The notes under the pieces: model-generated
Seen by the model: only the letters and a program-made list of their open reading frames with translations
Database searches by the model: none
Told to the model about the DNA's origin: nothing
Translations under genes and position numbers: made by a program
Part shown: positions 35,417-45,000 of the stretch, piece after piece
Layout: every line of letters starts with the position of its first letter
How positions within the stretch are numbered: position 1 is the first letter of the stretch
From: an uncultured Eubacteriales bacterium
GTDB taxonomy: Bacteria > Bacillota > Clostridia > Oscillospirales > Acutalibacteraceae
Length of the DNA stretch: 64,000 nt
Reading direction: 5' to 3'
Assembly (NCBI GenBank): GCA_934486635.1
Contig: CAKSPZ010000003.1
Span: 124,001-188,000 of the forward strand

Positions 35417-35923
35417 TTAAAATCTATCCTTCACTTTATACTTTATTACAATTTTAAATGGAATTTCAAAGACTCTTTTTATTTTTATACCTATAGGTTC
35501 ATTTTTATCTTTTGGTGTAACTAACGCGGATTTTATTCCAGATAAATTTGCACCTAATATATCAGTAAAAATTTGGTCTCCAATAACCATTGTTTCATGA
35601 CTATTTGTATTTAAAATATTAAGTGCTTTATTAAAGCCTGAACGAAGCGGTTTTTTAGCTTTATCAATATATTCAAGATTTAATAAATTAGAAAAATTTT
35701 TTACTCTTTCCCCTTTGTTATTAGATATTATCATAATACGTAATCCATTATTTTTCATATTATTTATCCATTCTTCAACTCCATTATTTGGAATTTCAGA
35801 GCCATGCGCTGATAAAGTATTATCAATATCTAATAAAAATGCTTTTATTCTGTATTTTTTTATCATTTCCTCTGTTATATCTGTAATATCACCAACAGAT
35901 ATAGTCGGTATAAAACTGAACAA
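35417..35923 (-). CDS. yqeG: YqeG family HAD-type phosphatase
   Basis: 168 residues. HAD motif I is LLDIDNTL (about residues 27-34), motif II IISNN, and motif III/IV MVIGDQIFTDILGAN. YqeG proteins are linked to ribosome-related or PGP-like phosphatase roles; the substrate is not settled. The longest frame begins with a GTG at 35932 that overlaps the AGGGGTG binding site, so the TTG at 35923, six bases away, is more likely. Just downstream of the rpsU terminator. Confidence 0.88.
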   Translation of the reverse strand: MFSFIPTISVGDITDITEEMIKKYRIKAFLLDIDNTLSAHGSEIPNNGVEEWINNMKNNGLRIMIISNNKGERVKNFSNLLNLEYIDKAKKPLRSGFNKALNILNTNSHETMVIGDQIFTDILGANLSGIKSALVTPKDKNEPIGIKIKRVFEIPFKIVIKYKVKDRF

Positions 35924-35951
35924 ATTTTTCACCCCTGAAAAATGATATTAT

Positions 35952-35977
35952 AAAAGCGGGCAAAAAAGCCCGCCTTT
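35952..35977 (-). terminator. Terminator after rpsU
   Basis: Minus strand GCGGGC-rich stem: GCCCGC (35968-35973, + strand) pairs GCGGGC (35956-35961), with T-rich sequence beyond. Lies between rpsU and yqeG. Confidence 0.8.
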
Positions 35978-35988
35978 ATAAATTTCTA

Positions 35989-36162
35989 TTAATATTTACG
36001 TTTTCTAGCTGCTTCAGACTTCTTTCTGCGTCTAACTGAAGGTTTTTCATAAGCTTCTCTTTTACGAACCTCAGCAATAACACCAGCTCTAGTGCATTGT
36101 TTTTTAAACCTTCTAAGAGCATTGTCTAAAGACTCATTATCTTTAATTCTAATTTCAGCCAT
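35989..36162 (-). CDS. rpsU: 30S ribosomal protein S21
   Basis: 57 residues: N-terminal AEIRIKDNESLDNALRRFKKQ, then GVIAEVRKREAYEKPS and a basic tail RRRKKSEAARKRKY. Typical short Firmicute S21. Strong GGGAGGG site seven bases before the ATG, with a hairpin that may cover part of it. Own consensus-like promoter and terminator, so monocistronic. Confidence 0.96.
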   Translation of the reverse strand: MAEIRIKDNESLDNALRRFKKQCTRAGVIAEVRKREAYEKPSVRRRKKSEAARKRKY

Positions 36163-36172
36163 TTATTTCCCT

Positions 36173-36193
36173 CCCATCCGCCAAAGGCAGGGG
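36173..36193 (-). promoter_or_regulatory. Hairpin that may mask the rpsU ribosome binding site
   Basis: On the minus strand CTGCC-TTT-GGCGG (36190-36178) forms a 5-bp stem, and the flanking CCC (36193-36191) can pair with GGG (36175-36173), part of the rpsU GGGAGGG site, leaving a two-base AT bulge. A translational control role is possible but not shown. Confidence 0.4.
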
Positions 36194-36218
36194 TATTGTA
36201 TCCTTAGTTACAAAAAAT

Positions 36219-36248
36219 ATTATACACTAGTATATATAACGATGTCAA
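36219..36248 (-). promoter_or_regulatory. Sigma-A promoter of rpsU
   Basis: Minus strand TTGACA (36248-36243), 18 bases, TATAAT (36224-36219). About 57 bases before the ATG. Confidence 0.85.
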
Positions 36249-36269
36249 GATATAAGTTATGATTTTACA

Positions 36270-38687
36270 TTACTTTGCAACAATATTTACCAATTTACCT
36301 TTAACATATATTTCCTTTATTATTTTTTTCCCTTCTAATTCTAAACTTACTTTAGGTTCAGCTTTAGCAAGTAAAATTGCTTCTTCATTACTTAAATCAA
36401 TCGGAATTTTTATTTTTGAACGAATTTTTCCATTCACTTGTGCTGCTATTTCAATAAAAGCATCAACACATTTTTTTTCATCATAAGATGGCCATTCACT
36501 AATACTTGCAAAGCCATTCCCTAAGTTTAAATTTGCCCATACTTCTTCAGTTATATGCGGAGCAAATGGATTCAATAATTTTGTAAAAATCTTTAGTTCA
36601 TCAATAGTAATATATCCTGTATCATATATTTCATTGATAAGACTCATTAAACAAGCAATTGCTGTATTAAACTTTAACTCTTCTATATCTTCAGATACTT
36701 TTTTTATTGCTTTATTTATTGATACCTCAATTGAACTTCTAATCCCTTTTTCCTCGGAAATTATATTTTGAAGATTCCAATATCTTTCAATAAACCTACG
36801 TGAACCCTTTATTCCTGCCGTACTCCAAGGTGCCGATTTTTCAAAGTCACCGATAAACATTTCATACAAGCGCATAGTATCTGCACCATAATCTTTGACA
36901 ATTTCATCCGGGTTAACTACATTACCCCTTGATTTACTCATTTTCTCATTGTTTTCACCAAGTATCATTCCATGACTGGTTCTTTTTAAATAAGGTTCTT
37001 TAGTCGGTACTACACCTATATCATATAAAAATTTATACCAGAATCTACTGTACAAAAGGTGTAACGTAGTATGCTCCATACCACCATTATACCAATTAAC
37101 CGGCAACCAATAGTCAAGATTTTCTTTACTTGCTAATTCTTTTGAATTAGTAGGATCCGTATATCTTAAGAAATACCAAGATGAGCCTGCCCATTGAGGC
37201 ATAGTATCAGTTTCTCTTTTTGCTTTTGCACCACATTTTGGACATGTAGTATTCACAAAACTTTCTATATTTGCAAGTGGTGATTCCCCTGTTGTTGTCG
37301 GTTCGTAGGATTCTACATTAGGCAATTTAAGTGGCAATTCCTCTTCCGGAACAGGAACATATCCACAATTCTCACAATGTATTATGGGAATTGGTTCTCC
37401 CCAATATCTTTGACGTGAAAAAACCCAGTCTCTTAATTTATAGTTTACTTTTGGTTCACCTTTATTATTTTGCTTTAACCATGAAATAATTTTTTCTTTA
37501 GCTTGTGGCACATCTAAACCATTTAAAATCCCTGAGTTTATCATAATCCCTGTTTGACAATCAGTATAAGCTTCCTTTTCAATATTTCCGCCTTTTACAA
37601 CTTCAATAATTGGAAGTGAAAACTTTTTAGCAAATTCATAGTCCCTCTCATCATGAGCAGGTACAGCCATAATTGCTCCCGTTCCATACGATACCAATAC
37701 ATAATCAGATATAAATATCGGTATCTTTTTATTATTTACAGGATTAATTGCAAAAATTCCATCTATTTGTACCCCCGTTTTTTCCTTAACCAACTGAGTA
37801 CGTTCAAAATCAGATTTTTTTAATGCTTTTTCCTGGTATTTTTTTATTTCATCTATATTTTTTATTTTTTCGTTCCATTTATTTAAAATCGGATGTTCAG
37901 GGGAAATAACCATATATGTAGAACCATATATAGTATCTGGCCTAGTAGTATAAACAGTTATTTCATCATCAGTTGTTGTACTAAATTTAATAAGTGCACC
38001 TTCAGAGCGCCCAATCCAATTTTTTTGTTGTGCCTTTACTCGTTCAGGATAATCAACTAAATCAAGATCATCAATTAATCTTTGAGCATATTCAGTTATT
38101 TTTAACATCCATTGAGACTTAACTTTATGAACAACTTCACTGCCACATCTTTCACAGACTCCAGCCACAACTTCTTCATTTGCTAATACACACTTACATG
38201 ATGTGCAAAAATTTACAGCCATTTCCTTTTTATAAGCAAGGCCACGTTTGAATAGCTGTAAAAAAATCCATTGTGTCCATTTATAATACTCTGGGTCTGT
38301 AGTATTAATTTCTCTACTCCAATCAAAAGATAGTCCTAATGATTTTAATTGTCGTTTAAAGTTAGCAATATTTTTTTTAGTTATAGATTCCGGGTGCACA
38401 TGATTCTTTATGGCAAAATTTTCAGCCGGTAACCCAAAGGCATCCCAACCAATAGGAAAAAGTACATTATACCCTTGCATGCGTCTTTTTCTCGCTATAA
38501 TATCTATAGCAGTATATCCTCTAGGGTGACCGACATGAAGACCGTTTCCTGAAGGATAAGGAAATTCAACAAGTGCATAAAACTTTTCTTTATTTTTGTT
38601 ATTGTCTGCATGAAAAACTTCTTCTTTTTCCCATTTTTCTTGCCATTTACTTTCTATACTACTGTGCTCATATTTCAATTTATTCAC
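36270..38687 (-). CDS. leuS: Leucyl-tRNA synthetase
   Basis: Charges tRNA-Leu; class I enzyme with an editing domain. 805 residues, normal for Firmicutes. HIGH motif variant in PYPSGNGLHVGHPRG (about 43-57), editing domain TTRPDTIYGSTYMV and the VPAHDERD motif, zinc-like CENC...CPKC, KMSKS as NEKMSKSRG (about 577-585), and anticodon-binding domain. Only 19 bases follow rsfS, so there is no room for a T-box here; control must come from the operon promoter. Confidence 0.97.
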   Translation of the reverse strand: MNKLKYEHSSIESKWQEKWEKEEVFHADNNKNKEKFYALVEFPYPSGNGLHVGHPRGYTAIDIIARKRRMQGYNVLFPIGWDAFGLPAENFAIKNHVHPESITKKNIANFKRQLKSLGLSFDWSREINTTDPEYYKWTQWIFLQLFKRGLAYKKEMAVNFCTSCKCVLANEEVVAGVCERCGSEVVHKVKSQWMLKITEYAQRLIDDLDLVDYPERVKAQQKNWIGRSEGALIKFSTTTDDEITVYTTRPDTIYGSTYMVISPEHPILNKWNEKIKNIDEIKKYQEKALKKSDFERTQLVKEKTGVQIDGIFAINPVNNKKIPIFISDYVLVSYGTGAIMAVPAHDERDYEFAKKFSLPIIEVVKGGNIEKEAYTDCQTGIMINSGILNGLDVPQAKEKIISWLKQNNKGEPKVNYKLRDWVFSRQRYWGEPIPIIHCENCGYVPVPEEELPLKLPNVESYEPTTTGESPLANIESFVNTTCPKCGAKAKRETDTMPQWAGSSWYFLRYTDPTNSKELASKENLDYWLPVNWYNGGMEHTTLHLLYSRFWYKFLYDIGVVPTKEPYLKRTSHGMILGENNEKMSKSRGNVVNPDEIVKDYGADTMRLYEMFIGDFEKSAPWSTAGIKGSRRFIERYWNLQNIISEEKGIRSSIEVSINKAIKKVSEDIEELKFNTAIACLMSLINEIYDTGYITIDELKIFTKLLNPFAPHITEEVWANLNLGNGFASISEWPSYDEKKCVDAFIEIAAQVNGKIRSKIKIPIDLSNEEAILLAKAEPKVSLELEGKKIIKEIYVKGKLVNIVAK

Positions 38688-38706
38688 GTCTCCTTATTAA
38701 AAAGAA

Positions 38707-39030
38707 TTATTTATCCATAGCTTCTCCATAAATGTTATAGTATCTTCTTGCATCTTCAGAAAACACGTGAACAATAACATCAGTATAATCAATTAATATC
38801 CAAGTGTTTGACCTATGACCTTCAATATGATGAGGAATTATATTAAATTCTTTTAATTTTTCTTCCACTTCATCTGCAAGTGCCTTAACATGGGTACTGC
38901 TAGTACCTGTAGCAATCACAATATAATCAGCTAATACATTGTCTTTATCTGCTTTTATTAATTTTATATCTATTCCTTTTTTATCATCAAGAACCTCTTG
39001 GCACTTTTGAGCTATTTCAAGTGAATTCAT
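38707..39030 (-). CDS. rsfS: Ribosomal silencing factor RsfS
   Basis: Binds uL14 on the 50S subunit and blocks subunit joining when nutrients are low. 107 residues. Motifs DYIVIATGTSSTHVKALADEV (middle) and WILIDYTDVIVHVFSEDAR near the C-terminus. Between yqeK and leuS in the nadD-yqeK-rsfS-leuS order common in Firmicutes. Confidence 0.95.
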   Translation of the reverse strand: MNSLEIAQKCQEVLDDKKGIDIKLIKADKDNVLADYIVIATGTSSTHVKALADEVEEKLKEFNIIPHHIEGHRSNTWILIDYTDVIVHVFSEDARRYYNIYGEAMDK

Positions 39031-39045
39031 AAAAAATCCTCCTAA

Positions 39046-39618
39046 TTAAGTTAAAAATTTTACGTTATCATTATATGCATCCAATGTGTTAGGAGCAATA
39101 ACCGTCTTCTTTGAAATTAAAAGCTTTATTGAAAAAGCAGCTGCCACACATACCGCCTCATTAAGATTTCTTTCAGCAATGTCCCTTATCACATATACTT
39201 CTTCAAAATCTCTTTCATCTGAAATTAAATCTGCTAAAAAAACTATTTTTTCAAGTAATGACATTGATGCTCTCCCTGTGGTATGATATAAAACCGCATT
39301 TAAAATATCATTATCTTTTATATTCAACTCTGTTTTTAAATAAGCACTACCAGAAACAGCATGCCAAAGTTTCTTATTATTAAATTCTATAGGATTTAAT
39401 TTCATTCCTGCATTATCTATTATCTTTAATTGTTCATTGTCATCAGTCTGCTTTGTAATATCATGCAAAAGTCCGGCTATTTCTGCTTTATATACATCTG
39501 CACCATACTTTTTGGCTAAATAAACAGCCTTTTTTGAAACATTTAAACAATGCTCATATCTTTTCTGTGTCAATTTACTTTTTAAAATTCTTTTATACTC
39601 TTCTATCATATTCTCCAC
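39046..39618 (-). CDS. yqeK: HD-domain nucleotidohydrolase YqeK
   Basis: 190 residues. HD metal site: His in HCLNVS, HD in GLLHDITKQ, further His in LWHAVSG and Asp in FLADLIS. Known YqeK enzymes cleave Ap4A symmetrically. GTG at 39618 directly after the nadD stop, or ATG at 39609; the binding site is weak for both. Overlaps the nadD-rsfS operon tightly. Confidence 0.9.
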   Translation of the reverse strand: MENMIEEYKRILKSKLTQKRYEHCLNVSKKAVYLAKKYGADVYKAEIAGLLHDITKQTDDNEQLKIIDNAGMKLNPIEFNNKKLWHAVSGSAYLKTELNIKDNDILNAVLYHTTGRASMSLLEKIVFLADLISDERDFEEVYVIRDIAERNLNEAVCVAAAFSIKLLISKKTVIAPNTLDAYNDNVKFLT

Positions 39619-40212
39619 TCACTTATATAAATTGTTATCTTTTATATACCTTTCTACTTCATCAGAAAGTAAATTTGATACCTGCTCTCCTAAAAAAACT
39701 TTCTCTCTTATTTCTGTAGAAGAAACTTTAAAAGGTTTCGCGTTTAATACTTCAATGGTTGCTCCCAATTTACAAAAATAATCACATTTGCTACTAACTT
39801 TGTCAATATTATCATCTCGTGGTAAAACACATATTTTTGCTATTTTAAAAATATCATGTGGTCTTTTCCATGATAAAAAAGAAAGAAACATATCACTACC
39901 TAAAAGTAAATAAATTTCATCATTTTTATATTGCTTTTTCATCTCTGTAATAGTGTCAATAGTATAACTTATTGAAGCTTTTTTTAATTCTATATCAGAT
40001 ACCTCTATTTTATCATATCCTTTAGTGGCAAGACAACACATATCAAATCTATTTTTATTTGAAACCTCATTAGGAATCGGTTTATGCGGAGGAATATTAT
40101 TTGGAATAATCAAAACTTTATCAAAATTTAATTGTTGTATAGCGGACATAACTAAATAAATATGTCCATTATGTATAGGGTTAAAAGTTCCTCCAAAAAG
40201 TGCAATTTTCAT
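39619..40212 (-). CDS. nadD: Nicotinate-nucleotide adenylyltransferase
   Basis: NAD biosynthesis, making nicotinate adenine dinucleotide. 197 residues. Nucleotidyltransferase loop FGGTFNPIHNGHIYLV at the N-terminus (the HxGH motif is HNGH) and SSTEIREKV near the C-terminus. Follows yhbY by 2 bases and abuts yqeK. Confidence 0.95.
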   Translation of the reverse strand: MKIALFGGTFNPIHNGHIYLVMSAIQQLNFDKVLIIPNNIPPHKPIPNEVSNKNRFDMCCLATKGYDKIEVSDIELKKASISYTIDTITEMKKQYKNDEIYLLLGSDMFLSFLSWKRPHDIFKIAKICVLPRDDNIDKVSSKCDYFCKLGATIEVLNAKPFKVSSTEIREKVFLGEQVSNLLSDEVERYIKDNNLYK

Positions 40213-40214
40213 TT

Positions 40215-40514
40215 TTATTTACTTTTCGGCAATACAATCTTAGGATTCTTACTATTTTTTCTGTATAAAACAAACTTATATCCTATTATTTGTACTATTT
40301 CTGCATTTGTTTCACTTGCTATAGTAGATGCAATTTTCCTTACATCTTCTTCAGCTGTTTCTAAAACCTTACCCTTAAATATTTCTCTTGCAGTTAGTGC
40401 TTCATCCGCTTGTGTTATAACTTCTTTACTTATTCCGCCTTTACCAACAATTAATATTGTTTCCATAGTGTTTGCAAGAGAACGTAAATATGCTCTTTGT
40501 TTACTTGTAATCAT
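40215..40514 (-). CDS. yhbY: YhbY-type CRM RNA-binding protein
   Basis: 99 residues, one CRM domain: KQRAYLRSLA at the start, GKGGISKEV (the GxxG loop), and REIFKGKVL. Associated with 50S assembly in other bacteria. In the rdgB-yhbY-nadD order; two bases from nadD. Confidence 0.9.
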   Translation of the reverse strand: MITSKQRAYLRSLANTMETILIVGKGGISKEVITQADEALTAREIFKGKVLETAEEDVRKIASTIASETNAEIVQIIGYKFVLYRKNSKNPKIVLPKSK

Positions 40515-40532
40515 TTAATAGTCTCCTTTATT

Positions 40533-41123
40533 TTAAACCACATTTTCTAAAGCTTTTTTCAATTTTCTTAATGCTTGCCCTCTATGGCTTATTTTATCTT
40601 TTTCTTCCGAAGTCAACTGTGCAAATGTTTTTCCATTTTTAGAAATAAATATTGGGTCATAGCCAAAACCATTATTTCCTATAGGTTCATAGCCTATTTT
40701 GCCATGACATTCTCCTCGCACCAAAATCTCTTTTCCATTTGGAAACATACAACATATTGCTGTTACAAATTTTGCTGTTCTGTTTTCTTCTGGTATATCT
40801 TTTAAATTATTTAAAAGTTTTTCTATTCTTTTACTTTCTGGAGCACCTTCGCCCGCATAACGTGCAGAATAAATACCGGGTTCACCATTTAATGCATCTA
40901 CCATTAAACCTGAATCGTCTCCAATAGCTGGCATATTTGTATTTTCAACAAAAGCCTTTGCTTTTAATTTTGCATTTTCTTCAAAGGTTGTTCCGGTTTC
41001 TTCTATATCAGATAAGCTAACTCCCGCTTCTTTGGCATTTATTACTTCTATTCCAAGTGGAAGTAATATTCTCTTTAGTTCTTTTAATTTTTTTTCATTA
41101 TTACTAGCTAAAATGAATTTCAT
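40533..41123 (-). CDS. rdgB: Non-canonical purine NTP pyrophosphatase, RdgB/HAM1
   Basis: Hydrolyses ITP, dITP and XTP to protect DNA and RNA. 196 residues. LASNNEKKLKEL at the N-terminus, ETGTTFEENAKLKA, DDSGLMVDAL and GNNGFGYDPIF, with SHRGQAL near the end. One base after ftsY. Confidence 0.96.
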   Translation of the reverse strand: MKFILASNNEKKLKELKRILLPLGIEVINAKEAGVSLSDIEETGTTFEENAKLKAKAFVENTNMPAIGDDSGLMVDALNGEPGIYSARYAGEGAPESKRIEKLLNNLKDIPEENRTAKFVTAICCMFPNGKEILVRGECHGKIGYEPIGNNGFGYDPIFISKNGKTFAQLTSEEKDKISHRGQALRKLKKALENVV

Positions 41124-41124
41124 A

Positions 41125-42042
41125 TTATTTCACATCTCTTTCAAACAGTGCTTGTGCAAAACTTTTGGCATCAAAAGGTTGTAAGTCATCTATTTGCTCA
41201 CCAACACCTATATATTTAACTGGTAAACCAAGTTCTTCTTTTACTGCTAGCACTACACCGCCTTTTGCAGTTCCATCAAGTTTAGTCAAAATAATTCCTG
41301 TAATACCTGCAGCTTTTTTAAATTCTTTTGCTTGATTTATTGCATTTTGCCCTGTAGTAGCATCAAGTACTAATAAAAATTCAACATCTGCATCAGGAAG
41401 CTCTCTAGTGATTACTCTACTTATTTTTGATAATTCATCCATAAGATATTTTTTATTATGAAGTCTTCCTGCAGTATCACATATTATAACATCACAGTTT
41501 CTTGCCTTAGCCGCAGATATGGTATCAAAAACAACTGCTGCTGGGTCTGAACCTTCTTTTTGTTTTACGATGTCTACATTAGCTCTATTTGCCCATATTT
41601 CAAGTTGATCTATAGCAGCAGCTCTAAATGTATCTGCAGCTCCCAATATAACTTTTTTTCCATCATTTTTTAATTGAGCTGCCAATTTTCCAATAGTCGT
41701 TGTTTTTCCTACTCCGTTTACCCCTATAACCAAAATAATAGATGGCTTAGTTTTAAGATTTAATTTTTCTGAATCTGTTAACATTTCTTCTACTGTTTTC
41801 TTTAAAAGATCATATATCAAAGACGGATCTTTTAATCCTTCTTTTTTTACTTTATCTTTTAAATTTTCACATATTTTTTGAGAAGTAATTACTCCTACAT
41901 CCCCCATTATAAGTAGCTCTTCAAGTTCTTCAAAAAGTTCATCATCAATTTTAGTAAAAGATTTTAACATTGAATCTATTTGCGATACTATATTGTTTTT
42001 AGTTTTTTGCAGTCCTTCTTTAAATTTTTTAAAAAGTCCCAT
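41125..42042 (-). CDS. ftsY: Signal recognition particle receptor FtsY
   Basis: SRP-receptor GTPase for co-translational membrane insertion. 305 residues: short form without the long acidic N-terminal domain of enteric FtsY. NG domain with G1 GVNGVGKTTT (about 107-116), DTFRAAA, DTAGR, TKLDGTAKGG, and GVGEQIDDL. Part of the rnc-smc-ftsY block. Confidence 0.97.
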   Translation of the reverse strand: MGLFKKFKEGLQKTKNNIVSQIDSMLKSFTKIDDELFEELEELLIMGDVGVITSQKICENLKDKVKKEGLKDPSLIYDLLKKTVEEMLTDSEKLNLKTKPSIILVIGVNGVGKTTTIGKLAAQLKNDGKKVILGAADTFRAAAIDQLEIWANRANVDIVKQKEGSDPAAVVFDTISAAKARNCDVIICDTAGRLHNKKYLMDELSKISRVITRELPDADVEFLLVLDATTGQNAINQAKEFKKAAGITGIILTKLDGTAKGGVVLAVKEELGLPVKYIGVGEQIDDLQPFDAKSFAQALFERDVK

Positions 42043-42070
42043 TTTTGTCTACTTAGCTCCTTTTATATTT

Positions 42071-45000
42071 TTAACTCACATAACTTTTTTCTATTTCAGA
42101 TGCTCTGAGTTCAAGCAACTTTGATACTCCTTCATTTTGCATAGTTACTCCATAAAGAATATCTGCTTCCTCCATTGTTCCTCGTCTATGGCTAATTACA
42201 ATAAATTGTGTATTTTTATTCATTTTTCTAAGATATGCTGCAAATCTGTCAACATTAACTTCATCTAAAGCTGCTTCTATTTCATCTAAAACACAAAATG
42301 GCGCTGGACTTACTTTCATTATAGCAAAATAAATAGCTATTGCTATTAAGGCCCTTTCTCCACCAGATAATGCTTCCAAATGTGTAACTATTTTTCCAGG
42401 AGGTTGTACAAATATTTCTATTCCGGAAGATAAAATATCATTAGTGTCAGTCAAAGCAAGTTCACCTTTTCCTCCTCCAAATAGTTCCTTAAATATGTTA
42501 TTAAAGTTTTCATTTATTTTATTAAATCTTTCAATAAATAACGATTTCATTTGAGTTGTAAGTTCATTTATAAGTTTATAAAGTTCTTTTTTAGATTTTT
42601 CAACATCTTCAATTTGAGTTTTCATAAATTCATAACGTTCAGATACTTCTTTATACTCTTCTATTGCCGCTACATTAACAATTCCAAGATTTTTTATTTT
42701 TAATCTTAATTCATTTAATTGCTTATTTATCTGAGGGGTACTTTCAATTACGTCAAATGATTCTAACGCTTCTCTTCGTGTAAGCTCATAATCATCCCAT
42801 AATTTTGCTATAATTACATCATATTCTTTTTGTATATTTGACCTTTTATCCTCCAACCTAGCAATTTCTAAAGCTACTTTTTCTTTTTCATTAAGTTTAT
42901 CACGTTCTGAACCTCTAAGATTAGTTATACTTTGCTCTAAATTCATTTTTTCAGCTTGTAAATTTAATATAGTTTTATCCAATTCATTTGTATGTTCCTT
43001 AAGTGAAACTATTTCTTGCTCAATTTGAGATATTTCATTGCTTATTGAACTATTTTTCAAGTTTAAATCTTTTAAAGTATTAAAAAACTCTGCGCGTTTA
43101 TTATCAGCGTTATTTTTTTTCTCTAAAATAGCATTAGCTTCAGACTCAACTTTTTCCATATCCTTTTTTACTGAAAATAAATTTAAATGAGATTCGTGGA
43201 TTTTTGAATTCATAATTTCTCTTTTTTCTGAAAGTTCCGTTATGTCAACGCCAATTTTATTTAATGCTTTTTCAACTTCTTGTATCTGAACTTCAATTGT
43301 ATTAAGTTCATTACCTGATGTATCTGCCATCAACGTTATATTTTCTATTTTATTCAAAGTCTCTTTTTTTTCTAAACATAATTTATCGTAATTAGATTTT
43401 ATAGAGTTTATTTCAATGATTTTTTTCTGATATTCTTGATTTTCTTTTTCATAAGAACTCTTAGACTGTTCAGTCTGTTCTTTCAGTAACTCCACATTTT
43501 CCTTTATTTTATTAACTTGTTGTTGAACGTCATTAAAAGAAGATCGAGCCTTTCTTGCTTTATCAGATAAAATCTCAGCATCTTTTCTTAAATCATCAAT
43601 TTGTGCAGTTCTGTTTAAAAGACCTGCATTTTTATTTAAAGCACCACCAGTTAAAGACCCTCCTGAATTAATTACTTGTCCATCAAGTGTAACAATTCTA
43701 AATTTATAAGAAAACTTTTTGGCTATTACTATTGCATTGTCAATATTATCAACAATTACAATTCTTCCAAGTAAAAATTTTAAAATATTATTATACTGAG
43801 CCTCACAACTGCAAAGAGTACTTGAAATACCTATAAAACCCTTACACTTTATTAAATCAGGTTCTGATATCTCATAACCTTTTACTGTGGTTATAGGCAA
43901 AAATGTGGCACGTCCAATATTTTTTGATTTTAATGCAAGAATTGCTCTTTTTGCATCTTCTTCATTTCCTACCACAATATTTTGCATTGCAGAACCTAAT
44001 GCTGTTTCAACCGCCAAAGAATACTTAGAAGGAACCTTTATTAATCTTGAAACTGGCCCATGAATTCCTGATAATGAACCTTTTTGTACTTCTTTCATAA
44101 TAAATTTTACACTGTGAATAAAACCTTCTAAATTTCTTTCCAATTCTTCAAGTAATCTAACTTTTCGAATTTGAGACTCCGCATCCAGGGTACATTTATC
44201 CGCAGTACATTTTAAAATAACACATTTATCATTTTGTTCTTTTAAAGTACTTTCTTCTTTTTTTAATTTTGATATATTGTTCTGATATAAATTTTTAAAA
44301 TAATTTACATTTTTTTCATATTTATATAACTTTTTTTCTTCTTCTTCAATATTTTTTATATATAAATCTATGTTTTTATCAAGTTCTTTTTCTTTTAACT
44401 TTAAATCAGATATAGTTGATTTAGATGTCATCGTTTTTACTTGCTTTTCTGATGCTAACCTACTCAATTGTGATAATTTAACTGATAATTCATCTGATGC
44501 ATTAGTAGATGCTGTTATACTATTAATTAACTTGGTCAATTCTTGTTTGTTTTTTTCGAGTTCTTTTTCTTTTTCGATATATCTGATTTTTAATAATTTT
44601 ATATCATCATTTTTTATATTTAAATCATTATCTATATTTATAAACGATTGTTCTAAAAAGGATAGTTCATTTTTCAACCTATTCATATTTTCATTGTTGT
44701 GTAATATATCATTTTTTAAAACAGAAATTTGTCCTTTTTTTTCAATTACTGTCGCTTCGCAGTTTGTTATTTCTCGTCTTTTTTCGTCTATATTAACTGT
44801 ATGACTAAGAATATTTTTTGAAATACTGTCAAGCCTGTTATTAAATTCATCAAGACTTTTTTCTATATTCTCATGCTGGTTTTTTGATATTTCTATTTTT
44901 TCATCGTATTCTTTTAATATGTCACCTGATTTACATAAGGTAAAAAGCCATGTTCCAATTTCTATTGACTTTTTTTGATTTGATAATTCAAGATAATTTT

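Noticed and set aside
36270..38707. T-box riboswitch for leuS
   Set aside because: Only 19 bases separate rsfS and leuS, so there is no room for one directly upstream.
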